Origin: Azotimanducus sp965199815
GTDB lineage: Bacteria; Pseudomonadota; Gammaproteobacteria; Pseudomonadales; Azotimanducaceae
Length of the DNA stretch: 64,000 nt
Direction of reading: 5' to 3'
Assembly: GCA_965199815.1 (NCBI GenBank)
Contig: CBDATE010000024.1
Coordinates: forward strand, 372,001 to 436,000
The notes below the pieces were generated by a model that was given only the letters and a program-made list of their open reading frames with translations, ran no database searches and was not told the origin of the DNA. A program made the translations under genes and the position numbers. Of this stretch, positions 9,154-17,329 are shown in pieces; the stretch's first letter is position 1, and each line of letters begins with the position of its first letter.

Positions 9154-9202
9154 TTCGGCATCCGGTCGCCCTGCTTCGCTCAGCCTGCGATAGACTGCGC
9201 TC

Positions 9203-9290
9203 GGAAGAGCAACGTCTCCGGTGAGGCGCGCGGCCTTCAAAGCCGTCGAGGCGCTCAGGTGCCTGGTGGGTTCGACTCCTGCCTCTTCCG
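9203..9290 (+). tRNA. selC: tRNA-Sec (anticodon UCA)
   Basis: The acceptor arm GGAAGAG pairs with CTCTTCC (9283-9289), with discriminator G at 9290. The anticodon stem-loop GGCCTTCAAAGCC presents TCA. The D-arm region CGTCTCCGGTGAGGCG and the very long variable arm (GTCGAGGCGCTCAGGTGCCT region) match bacterial tRNA-Sec, as does GGTTCGACTCCTG in the TpsiC arm. CCA is not encoded, unlike in the two leucine tRNAs. A TAGACT box seven bases upstream could be a -10 element for independent transcription. Confidence 0.95.
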
Positions 9291-9352
9291 CTCCGCAGCT
9301 GTGCATTGATGCAGCGGCGAGACTGGAATGCCCGTGGCAAGCTTGGGCTAAG

Positions 9353-10213
9353 GAAACTCTGAATAACAGAGTTTCCCGTGCGGCACACGGATGTGCCGCC
9401 AGATTCAGTGCCGTAAGGCATTGAATCTGCGAGCAAATCAGCACATTTTTGCAGGACAGCAAAAATGCACGGCGCAGCCGCCCGAAGGGGCGGGCACATG
9501 GATGTGCCCGCTGACATTTTAGCAGGACAGCAAAAATGCACGGCGCAGCCGCCCGAAGGGGCGGGCACATGGATGTGCCCGCTGACATTTTAGCAGGACA
9601 GCAAAAATGCACGGCGCAGCCGCCCGAAGGGGCGGGCACATGGATGTGCCCGCTGACATTTTAGCAGGACAGCAAAAATGCACGGCGCAGCCGCCCGAAG
9701 GGGCGGGCACATGGATGTGCCCGCTGACATTTTAGCAGGACAGCAAAAATGCACGGCGCAGCCGCCCGAAGGGGCGGGCACATGGATGTGCCCGCTGACA
9801 TTTTAGCAGGACAGCAAAAATGCACGGCGCAGCCGCCCGAAGGGGCGGGCACATGGATGTGCCCGCTGACATTTTAGCAGGACAGCAAAAATGCACGGCG
9901 CAGCCGCCCGAAGGGGCGGGCACATGGATGTGCCCGCTGACATTTTAGCAGGACAGCAAAAATGCACGGCGCAGCCGCCCGAAGGGGCGGGCACATGGAT
10001 GTGCCCGCTGACATTTTAGCAGGACAGCAAAAATGCACGGCGCAGCCGCCCGAAGGGGCGGGCACATGGATGTGCCCGCTGACATTTTAGCAGGACAGCA
10101 AAAATGCACGGCGCAGCCGCCCGAAGGGGCGGGCACATGGATGTGCCCGCTGCATCGCATTTCTGATTTGCGAATCTGATCAAGTCCACGGATGGACTTG
10201 ATCAGAACATACC
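9353..10213. repeat. Composite hairpin element, copy A (expanded)
   Basis: A repeat element made of successive hairpins. The order is H1 (GGAAACTCTGAATAACAGAG and its arm), H2 (GCGGCACACGGATGTGCCGC), H3 (CAGATTCAGTGCCGTAAGGC...GAATCTG), a core bounded by GCAAATCAG and CTGATTTGC, then H4 (GATCAAGTCC ACGG GGACTTGATC). The same plan occurs at 28294-28517 and 30585-30808, where the core is exactly 100 bp. Here the core is expanded by ten 71-bp tandem units. The outer ends resemble each other as imperfect inverted repeats (GGnAnnnTCTGA), suggesting a non-autonomous mobile element. It lies between selC and the minus-strand methyltransferase, whose stop codon abuts it. Confidence 0.85.
9451..10152. 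repeat. 71-bp tandem repeat array, 10 copies
   Basis: Units start at 9451 and then every 71 bases up to 10090; the last is truncated at about 62 bases. Each unit contains a GCAAAAATGC-type stem (TTTTGC AGGACA GCAAAA) and a second hairpin GCGGGCACAT GGATGTGCCCGC. Consecutive units appear identical by eye. The linker ACATTTTA joins units and differs from the flanks of the single-unit copies elsewhere, so the array arose by tandem expansion. The period is not a multiple of three, so the open frames through it are not evidence of coding. Confidence 0.95.
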
Positions 10214-11757
10214 TAATATGGCGTGGCCCTGGAATCTGGCATCAATTCCGCGAACATGGCATTCGCCCAATCTGGCAGTACGCCGTCGGTGCCCACATGA
10301 TCGAGGCTTCGTGCCACTTCGTGATCATCCATCTTGTCCAACCATTCAGGGCTCGGTGCCAACGCGGCATTCAGATCATTCGGTTCGAATTTGTGCAGGG
10401 AATCCCCATATTCCCTGACTGAAAATGACACTATTTCTCGCCCGGCATCGGACAAGAGGTATAGGAACAGTTTGTCCGTGTAGCGATTCCCGAACAGGTT
10501 CGGATGAAAGCCGTGAAAACAGGTCAAGGTCAAGACCTTGGCACGATTTTGCACAACCTTGTACCCGCCTCGGGAAAATACACCTACAAGAAGTGGTGCA
10601 GGGAACCGGGATTCGGTTTTGTACCAGGGATTGCGTTTTGAAGTAAGAAATCGCTCGTGGAGCCGTCGTATCTCTCCATCGTGCACGTAACGAGCAGCCT
10701 GGGGTGAGAGCGCCCCTTTCGGCGAAAACAGATAAATTGGCTCATCACGGTCGACAAGTTCGCCAAAGGCCGCCTCGGTCAGGAAGGGAGAGCGAATCTG
10801 CGCACTCTTTGTCACGCAAGGTGCAAGTTCGGACAAGGACAGTCCAACCTCCCGGGCCCTGGAAGGCCGTAGTGAGAAAAATGCGTTTGCTCCCGTCGCT
10901 ATACCCCTCGTAAAGCGACCGTAGAACTCGAGCGGTACCATTAACGAGCTCTTGGTCAGCGGTGCCTTGCCTTGAAAAAATGGAAGCCACTTTGCACCTG
11001 GCATCAGATCTGTGTGCTCGACAATTGCGCTTGATTCACCTTCCAGCACATCGTCAAGCTCATCCAGGTTCCGCACGTTAAAGAATTGAACATCCGAATG
11101 GAAGGCGCTGGAGTCGTACAGGATGATGCCGACCGAGGTTGTGGCATCGGGAAACGCTTCTCTCTCGCACGACAGTTTCAGGATTGCGGCCAGGTGACCA
11201 CCATCGATCAATCGTTCCTTGACAGCCTTTCCGTAGCCGGTATTCAGAAATTCCAGCGGCATCACGTATGCCAATCGCCCACCCGGGACAAGCTCGGATA
11301 GCGATTTGAGAAGAAAGGCAGAAGCCGTATTGGTGTACCCGGACAACTTCAAGCCCAAATGCTGCTCGAACTTTGCCGCAACCTGCTTCCGATTTCGAAA
11401 GTGTTGAAACCGCATGTACGGTGGGTTGCACAGGATGTTCCCGTAACGCCCTCCCCAAGACAAGAGATAATCCTGACGGGTTACATCTACCGCGAGAAGA
11501 TCAGCCGAACGTTTGCCGAAGGAAAGTACTCCGGGGTCGATTTCGCTGCCTGTGAGTGCACCTCTGCAGGGTTTCTTCAAGGCAGCATGGAAAGCTCCCA
11601 AGCCAAAGCATGGGTCATGCAACCCCGGCTGCCCACTTCCCGCCACCCAGTCCGCCATGAATGACGCGATACGCGGATCCGTAAAGAACTGACCGAACGA
11701 CTTCCTGTGCTCCTCGCCTACTTTCGAAAGATACTGCGAGGTACTACTCCTGTCCAT
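10213..11757 (-). CDS. Type II DNA adenine-N6 methyltransferase (TaqI-like, gamma class)
   Basis: A 514-residue modification enzyme that would methylate adenine in the recognition site of its partner nuclease. The SAM-binding motif I is HDPCFGLGAFHAAL (about residue 47), and the catalytic motif IV NPPY lies in NILCNPPYMRF (about residue 110). A large C-terminal region presumably recognises DNA. The gamma order (SAM motif, NPPY, then target domain) fits M.TaqI-like enzymes. It overlaps the upstream nuclease gene by 14 bases, so the two form one operon. Its TAG stop is immediately next to hairpin element A. Confidence 0.88.
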   Translation of the reverse strand: MDRSSTSQYLSKVGEEHRKSFGQFFTDPRIASFMADWVAGSGQPGLHDPCFGLGAFHAALKKPCRGALTGSEIDPGVLSFGKRSADLLAVDVTRQDYLLSWGGRYGNILCNPPYMRFQHFRNRKQVAAKFEQHLGLKLSGYTNTASAFLLKSLSELVPGGRLAYVMPLEFLNTGYGKAVKERLIDGGHLAAILKLSCEREAFPDATTSVGIILYDSSAFHSDVQFFNVRNLDELDDVLEGESSAIVEHTDLMPGAKWLPFFQGKAPLTKSSLMVPLEFYGRFTRGIATGANAFFSLRPSRAREVGLSLSELAPCVTKSAQIRSPFLTEAAFGELVDRDEPIYLFSPKGALSPQAARYVHDGEIRRLHERFLTSKRNPWYKTESRFPAPLLVGVFSRGGYKVVQNRAKVLTLTCFHGFHPNLFGNRYTDKLFLYLLSDAGREIVSFSVREYGDSLHKFEPNDLNAALAPSPEWLDKMDDHEVARSLDHVGTDGVLPDWANAMFAELMPDSRATPY

Positions 11758-12814
11758 GAACTAGCCCGCGAGAAAACACATTCGAATCCAAATAGCCCTT
11801 GCCCCCGCGAAAGGTGACGTAGAACAACAGCCTGCCCCGTGCCAACTCTCGCATTGCGGACTGATGTTGAGGCATGTCAATTCGGCCAAGAATTTCTGCA
11901 CCCAACTGAACATTTACCTTGAAAGTGGTCTTTTGTTGATTTTTGACATCCCGTTCCACCGAGAATGCATCCCCTTCCTGATCAGGGTCGGAAATGACTT
12001 TCAGAATCTGCTCAAAGGAAATGACGTAAGCCTTGTCAAAGAAAACCTGCAAGTAATAATGAGGCACCTCATATTTCTGAATCCAGCGATTGACCAAGGC
12101 AATATCCTCCAGTTTGGGGGTGATACTCAAATAATCGCGCTTATGCAAGATTTCGATCTGGCTCTTCATCTCCTTCAGGTAGCTGGTCAATTGTGCGAGT
12201 TCAGTTGAAGACGACCAGTTGGGCCGCCTGAACATGATATCTCGAAATGTTTCCCGGTTTGACCCCGAGAGTATTTTGAACAATTCAGGAGCCTTTTGCT
12301 CAAGCAAATTTCGATAGGGATCGGCGAGCACAATTTTCTTCAAGGCTTGAATTTTGGCTTTTGACTCTTCGCTACGATTCTTCACAAAGGATGAATACTT
12401 GTCAGCCAAAAAGCTACTTGATCGAATTTCTATTGCTGCCAAGGCTTTGCGAACGGAGATGTCATCAAGCGCATCTCCTTGTTTGGCTCGTGGTGCTACG
12501 TGCTTGTCGAAAACGAGCACATCCGGCCTCTTGCCAATCTCATTGAGTTCCTTTTGGTAGGAGGCAAAAAATGACGGAAAGTTCGGGGCATCCGCGGCGA
12601 CTGCATCTGTTCGTCCGGATTTCACCGCTTGATACTGCTCGGACTGCTCATTAACCGCTTGAAGTATGATCCTTTCTGCCCAATCTCCTTGCTCCCGGTT
12701 GGTCAGAAATTGGGAGTTGGCCATGGTTGGCGCTTGACCTCGAACCTGAATATCCAGATCAACATCGTAGTTAAGCGATGATATGAGACGCTGGATCCTC
12801 TGTGCATATTCCAA
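11744..12814 (-). CDS. Probable type II restriction endonuclease
   Basis: A 356-residue protein starting at TTG 12814 and overlapping the methyltransferase by 14 bases. The region RPDVLVFDK (Asp98) followed by AAIEIRSSSF (Glu129, Arg131) resembles a PD-(D/E)xK-type active site, with Arg where Lys is usual. The position next to a gamma-class methyltransferase supports a cognate nuclease. An AccI-type family is one possibility by size and partner class, but I cannot confirm it by reading. Its base composition is clearly more AT-rich than flanking genes, suggesting recent acquisition. The recognition site is unknown. Confidence 0.7.
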   Translation of the reverse strand: MEYAQRIQRLISSLNYDVDLDIQVRGQAPTMANSQFLTNREQGDWAERIILQAVNEQSEQYQAVKSGRTDAVAADAPNFPSFFASYQKELNEIGKRPDVLVFDKHVAPRAKQGDALDDISVRKALAAIEIRSSSFLADKYSSFVKNRSEESKAKIQALKKIVLADPYRNLLEQKAPELFKILSGSNRETFRDIMFRRPNWSSSTELAQLTSYLKEMKSQIEILHKRDYLSITPKLEDIALVNRWIQKYEVPHYYLQVFFDKAYVISFEQILKVISDPDQEGDAFSVERDVKNQQKTTFKVNVQLGAEILGRIDMPQHQSAMRELARGRLLFYVTFRGGKGYLDSNVFSRGLVHGQE

Positions 12815-12815
12815 T

Positions 12816-13076
12816 TCAAGGATCCTCGTTACTCGGCAAAGCCAGGTTCCTGTCTTTCAGGTACTCGCCAGCGGCATTTCTTGCTTCCGGGGCCAACGCT
12901 GGATAATTCGACTGCTCTTCTTCGCTGTTCGCCAAGGAGTTACCTGCTTGCAGCAGGGTCGGTTCTTGATACTCGCTATCCAGCATATGCGGCCTTTTAA
13001 GCAGGTCGCACAAGAGATATTGCGCGATCCGGATCGTCGCCGACAGCGTACCGGTCTCTCGTCGACGCATGTGCAT
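12816..13076 (-). CDS. Small hypothetical protein upstream of the restriction gene
   Basis: An 86-residue frame ending one base before the nuclease start codon (TGA-A-TTG), an arrangement typical of coupled genes. The N-terminal half is basic with a short amphipathic stretch (ATIRIAQYLLCDLLKRP) and the C-terminal half is acidic. ATG 13076 or 13070 could start it; AAGGAG lies about 13 bases upstream. It is not recognisably a helix-turn-helix controller protein. It may be a small accessory gene of the R-M module or chance reading. Confidence 0.4.
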   Translation of the reverse strand: MHMRRRETGTLSATIRIAQYLLCDLLKRPHMLDSEYQEPTLLQAGNSLANSEEEQSNYPALAPEARNAAGEYLKDRNLALPSNEDP

Positions 13077-13175
13077 CCAGACGGAACACTCCTTGCAGAA
13101 GCTGCTTGCGGCTCTGGGAAGACGCTTGAGTCAGGTGATGAATACCTCAACGATCATGTGTGCAGTGTACAACAA

Positions 13176-13203
13176 GGCATGTTCTGATCAAGTCCATCCG
13201 TGG
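13176..13203. repeat. Half copy of hairpin H4
   Basis: GGCATGTTCTGATCAAGTCC followed by ATCCGTGG matches the right half of H4 as seen at 10186-10213, but inverted. Together the two sites bracket the R-M module (10213-13076) in opposite orientation. Confidence 0.7.
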
Positions 13204-13681
13204 TGTGTACTAGTCCAAACAGATGTGAGACTACCGAAGCCTGGGTAAGGGTTGATTGATTTCTTTCAGGGAGTGCCCTGGAAACTAGCAGTTGTACGCC
13301 GGTCATTCATGGCCGGAAGTTCGCTTCCGGCCATGACCAGCCTCTGCACTGCGGCGGGGCGGCGTACTATCTGCAGGAGCCGCAGGAGCGAAGCGCAGTG
13401 GAGAACCCGCGCAGCGGGTTGACTCGCCGCCCCCCGCAGCGTTCCCGACCACCTCACTGCTTCCTGACTTCACACAGCCCCTTGGCAAGAGTACCCGGCC
13501 CAAGTCCATCACTTATCGGGCGCATCTTGGAGAAAGGCATTGCACTCGGTCATATACGCACCTGCGCCTTCCTCCGCGGTCGTACCAAACCGAAGAAGCG
13601 ACGCAACTTCGCCCACGGTGCACTTCAGGGTTCCCGAGGCTATACAATGTCGGCACTCATTTGCCGGATTGAGACACCCCA
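13204..13681. other. Intergenic region with a perfect 12-bp UUCG hairpin
   Basis: No convincing gene is seen. CATGGCCGGAAG (13308-13319) and CTTCCGGCCATG (13324-13335) form a perfect 12-bp stem closed by TTCG; no T-run follows, so it is not a canonical terminator. A weak TATACA box near 13644 could serve the downstream autotransporter gene, but no good -35 is visible. Confidence 0.6.
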
Positions 13682-16600
13682 ATGTCGCGTACGCTCATCT
13701 CCATGCTGGCTTCCAGCAAAATCCCGGGCAAGACCCTCGTCAAGAATATCCCGATGAACGCAGGCCTCGTGAACACGGTTTCGCGCCAGATCTGTCGCGA
13801 ATCCTGTCACCACTCTACCCCCCCCCCCCCCCCCCCCCTCGTACGCACCTCCCTCATCACCCTCCTCGCTTGCCTCACCCTGAGCGCCGCTGCACACGCG
13901 CAACCCTCCCTGAGCATCGCCCCCGTCGCGGGCAACGGGGTGACAGTCTCATCAAGCGATGCACAGCGCGGTGAGATAGACGAGGATGCCACCTCCGGTG
14001 CGGTGACCCTCGAGGTCACCCTGTCCGAATCCAGCACCGAAGCGGTGACCGTGGCCTACGCCACGGCGGACTTCTCCTCCACTGACACTGCCGTCTCGTC
14101 GAGCAGCATTGACCCCGCCACTGCGGGTGCCGACTACACCGCGGCCTCGGGCACCCTGACCTTCGCGGCGGGCGAGACCCGCAAGACCATCACCGTGTCC
14201 ATCAGCGACGATGTGAACCGTGAGCGGGACGAGATCTTCAAGGTCGGCCTGAGCAGTGCGACGGGGGGCGCGACCATCGCCAGTAGCGGGTCGGAGGCCA
14301 CTATTCTCATCAAGGACGACGACCCTTGGCCGAAGGCAACCATCACCGCCTCCGTGCCGGGCCTGACGAGCACCGGAGCGCCGGGCGCGACCGGCACAAC
14401 CCCGGAGGGGTTCCTGAGCGTGGCCGAGGACGACAGCGGCAACACCAACATCACCTTCACGGTGACGCTGGAGGGGACCGACTATGAGGCAACGGCCTTC
14501 GTCATGTCCAATAGCATTACCCTAAGAGCCCTTGGCAGCGCCACGATCAATGAGGACTACACGGTGCCACCGTCAATATTATCGCCCAGAGTCGTTATAG
14601 CGGCAGGGCAGACCACAGGTACGTTGACGCTATCAGTCGTCGGGGACGAGAACTACGAGCCCGACGAGACCCTGTTCCTCGAATTCTTTAGTAGTCGCCT
14701 CGCGACGAATGTCATCACTAACTCCGCCGACACTGCCTTTGTCGTCGAGGTCACCATCGCCAATGATGATCCGGTGATGGCCACTTCGGCATCGAACCTG
14801 CAAGCGCGCCCGGCCGGTTCCGGTAACCTGGCCGTCTCCTGGGACCCGGCCTTCGGTGCACCGAACGGCTACAGTGTGCGCTGGCGCAAGGCATCGGAGA
14901 GCGACACCGCCTTGAGTGCGGTGAACACCGTCACCGCCACCTCGTACACGATTACCGGCCTGGACAACGACACCAGCTATCACGTGCGACTGGACACCCG
15001 CAACCTGGCCAATGATGGCATTGCCTCGGGCACGAGCCTGACCACCGCTGCCACCCCCACGAGCGGGGCAGCGCCGACGGTGACCGCCATTGCCAACCAG
15101 AGCGCACGGGTGGGTCAGCCCTTCGAGGTAGATGTGGATGCCACGCCGGGCACGGCGGGCGACAGCCTCCAGTATCAGGCCGCCTCCAGCGCCCCGGCGG
15201 TGGCGACGGTGACCCCCACGGCACTGACCGCCCACGATGCCAATAGTCAGGTGACTGTGACACCGGTAGCCGCAGGCACTGCAACCATCACGGTGACGGT
15301 GAGCGACGGCACGGAGGTGGGGACGGAAACCTTCGATGTGACCGTCTCGCAACCCACCCTCAGCATCGCCCCTGTTGCGGGCAACGGGGTGACGATTCCA
15401 TTGAGCGATACGCAGCGTGGCGAGGTAGACGAGGATGCCGCCTCCGGTGCGGTGACCCTCGAGGTCACCCTGTCCGAGTCCAGCACCGAAGCGGTGACCG
15501 TGGCCTACGCCACGGCGGACTTCTCCTCCACTGACACTGCCGTCTCGTCGAGCAGCATTGACCCCGCCACTGCGGGTGCCGACTACACCGCGGCCTCGGG
15601 CACCCTGACCTTCGCGGCGGGCGAGACCCGCAAGACCATCACCGTGTCCATCAGCGACGATGTGAACCGTGAGCGGGACGAGATCTTCAAGGTCGGCCTG
15701 AGCAGTGCGACGGGGGGCGCGACCATCGCCAGTAGCGGGTCGGAGGCCACTATTCTCATCAAGGACGACGACCCTTGGCCGAAGGCAACCATCACCGCCT
15801 CCGTGCCGGGCCTGACGAGCACCGGAGCGCCGGGCGCGACCGGCACAACCCCGGAGGGGTTCCTGAGCGTGGCCGAGGACGACAGCGGCAACACCAACAT
15901 CACCTTCACGGTGACGCTGGAGGGGACCGACTATGAGGCAACGGCCTTCGTCATGTCCAATAGCATTACCCTAAGAGCCCTTGGCAGCGCCACGATCAAT
16001 GAGGACTACACGGTGCCACCGTCAATATTATCGCCCAGAGTCGTTATAGCGGCAGGGCAGACCACAGGTACGTTGACGCTATCAGTCGTCGGGGACGAGA
16101 ACTACGAGCCCGACGAGACCCTGTTCCTCGAATTCTTTAGTAGTCGCCTCGCGACGAATGTCATCACTAACTCCGCCGACACTGCCTTTGTCGTCGAGGT
16201 CACCATCGCCAATGATGATCCGGTGATGGCCACTTCGGCATCGAACCTGCAAGCGCGCCCGGCCGGTTCCGGTAACCTGGCCGTCTCCTGGGACCCGGCC
16301 TTCGGTGCACCGAACGGCTACAGTGTGCGCTGGCGCAAGGCATCGGAGAGCGACACCGCCTTGAGTGCGGTGAACACCGTCACCGCCACCTCGTACACGA
16401 TTACCGGCCTGGACAACGACACCAGCTACCACGTGCGGCTGGACACCCGCAATCTGGCCAACGATGGCATAGCCTCGGACACGAGCCTGACCACCGCTGC
16501 CACCCCCACGAGCGGGGCAGCGCCGACGGTGACCGCCATTGCCAACCAGAACGCGCGGGTGGGTCAGCCCTTCGAGGTGGATGTGGATGCCACGCCGGGC

Positions 16601-17329
16601 ACGGCGGGCGACAGCCTCCAGTATCAAGCCGCCTCCAGCGCTCCGGCGGTGGCGACGGTGACCCCCACGGCACTGACCGCCCACAGCGCCAGCAGCACGG
16701 TGCGGGTGACACCGGTGGCCGCAGGCACCGCGACCATCACGGTGACGGTGAGCGACGGCACGGAGGTGGGGACGGAAACCTTCGATGTGACCGTTTCGCA
16801 GGTGACCCTCGGCTACTCGGCGCCGCCGCCGACCCTGACGGTGGATACGCCCATCACGGCGCTGACGGCGACAGCGGCGGGCTTCGGCAGCGCGACGGTC
16901 TCCTACGCGGTGACCACAGGTACGCTGCCTGCCGGGCTGAATATCAGTGCCACCACCGGTGCTATCACTGGTACGCCGACAGCGGCGAGCACCACTACGA
17001 CGACGGTGACAGTGACGGCGACTGCGGGCACTGGCATGGACACGCAGACAGCGGCGGCGGACATCACCTTCCCGGCGGTGGGCAAGGCGACACTGGCGAA
17101 GCCGACGGGGTTGGCGCTGAAGCCCAACAGCAACACACGCACCGGCTTCACGGTGACCTGGGATGCGGTGCCCAACGCCGCGGGCTATACGGCGACGGCA
17201 ACGGCTGTGCAGGGGAGCAACTGCCTTCACCGGCGCGGTGAGCGTACAACGAGCAGCGGCCCGGAGGCGGCAGTTCACCGGCTTGACGGCGAACACCGCC
17301 TACACAGTGACGGTGACGGCCACCGGTGA
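13682..17329 (+). CDS. Autotransporter A, N-terminal segment (signal peptide, Calx-beta, FN3, Ig-like repeats)
   Basis: The frame reads through a poly-C tract into the signal peptide LVRTSLITLLACLTLSAAAHA. No start codon lies between the C-tract and the signal peptide, so initiation must be upstream (ATG 13682, 13706 or 13754; none has a strong ribosome site) and expression depends on tract length. Then follow Calx-beta-like blocks (VTVAYATADFSS, SISDDVNRERDE), a fibronectin III block (GSGNLAVSWDPAFGAPNGYS) and Ig-like blocks (IANQSARVGQPFEVDVDATP). The Calx-beta/FN3/Ig set is present twice in tandem. The last 30 or so codons are out of frame relative to paralogous repeats. Confidence 0.8.
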   Translation: MSRTLISMLASSKIPGKTLVKNIPMNAGLVNTVSRQICRESCHHSTPPPPPPLVRTSLITLLACLTLSAAAHAQPSLSIAPVAGNGVTVSSSDAQRGEIDEDATSGAVTLEVTLSESSTEAVTVAYATADFSSTDTAVSSSSIDPATAGADYTAASGTLTFAAGETRKTITVSISDDVNRERDEIFKVGLSSATGGATIASSGSEATILIKDDDPWPKATITASVPGLTSTGAPGATGTTPEGFLSVAEDDSGNTNITFTVTLEGTDYEATAFVMSNSITLRALGSATINEDYTVPPSILSPRVVIAAGQTTGTLTLSVVGDENYEPDETLFLEFFSSRLATNVITNSADTAFVVEVTIANDDPVMATSASNLQARPAGSGNLAVSWDPAFGAPNGYSVRWRKASESDTALSAVNTVTATSYTITGLDNDTSYHVRLDTRNLANDGIASGTSLTTAATPTSGAAPTVTAIANQSARVGQPFEVDVDATPGTAGDSLQYQAASSAPAVATVTPTALTAHDANSQVTVTPVAAGTATITVTVSDGTEVGTETFDVTVSQPTLSIAPVAGNGVTIPLSDTQRGEVDEDAASGAVTLEVTLSESSTEAVTVAYATADFSSTDTAVSSSSIDPATAGADYTAASGTLTFAAGETRKTITVSISDDVNRERDEIFKVGLSSATGGATIASSGSEATILIKDDDPWPKATITASVPGLTSTGAPGATGTTPEGFLSVAEDDSGNTNITFTVTLEGTDYEATAFVMSNSITLRALGSATINEDYTVPPSILSPRVVIAAGQTTGTLTLSVVGDENYEPDETLFLEFFSSRLATNVITNSADTAFVVEVTIANDDPVMATSASNLQARPAGSGNLAVSWDPAFGAPNGYSVRWRKASESDTALSAVNTVTATSYTITGLDNDTSYHVRLDTRNLANDGIASDTSLTTAATPTSGAAPTVTAIANQNARVGQPFEVDVDATPGTAGDSLQYQAASSAPAVATVTPTALTAHSASSTVRVTPVAAGTATITVTVSDGTEVGTETFDVTVSQVTLGYSAPPPTLTVDTPITALTATAAGFGSATVSYAVTTGTLPAGLNISATTGAITGTPTAASTTTTTVTVTATAGTGMDTQTAAADITFPAVGKATLAKPTGLALKPNSNTRTGFTVTWDAVPNAAGYTATATAVQGSNCLHRRGERTTSSGPEAAVHRLDGEHRLHSDGDGHR
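13818..13838 (+). repeat. Poly-C tract (21 C), likely phase-variation switch
   Basis: Twenty-one consecutive C residues lie in the coding region just upstream of the signal peptide of autotransporter A. At this length the upstream ATG codons are in frame with the signal peptide; gain or loss of one or two C would break the frame. This is the standard arrangement of slipped-strand contingency loci. Confidence 0.9.
13901..16798 (+). repeat. 1,449-bp in-frame tandem duplication
   Basis: Unit 1 is 13901-15349 and unit 2 15350-16798, a period of 1,449 bp (483 codons). Long stretches are identical, for example the blocks at 14010-15000 and 15459-16449; differences concentrate at unit ends. Each unit holds one Calx-beta, FN3 and Ig-like set. 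Confidence 0.9.

Noticed and set aside
9451..10152. The array could be taken for a CRISPR locus.
   Set aside because: Whole 71-bp units repeat without unique spacers and no cas genes are present.
9519..10160. A family of identical 63-aa minus-strand open frames in the 71-bp array.
   Set aside because: The period is not divisible by three, so the same frames recur only because the DNA repeats. They have no ribosome sites and the sequence is explained by hairpins.
13600..13681. A promoter for autotransporter A with TATACA near 13644.
   Set aside because: The matching -35 position has no recognisable box, so it is not reported as a separate feature.
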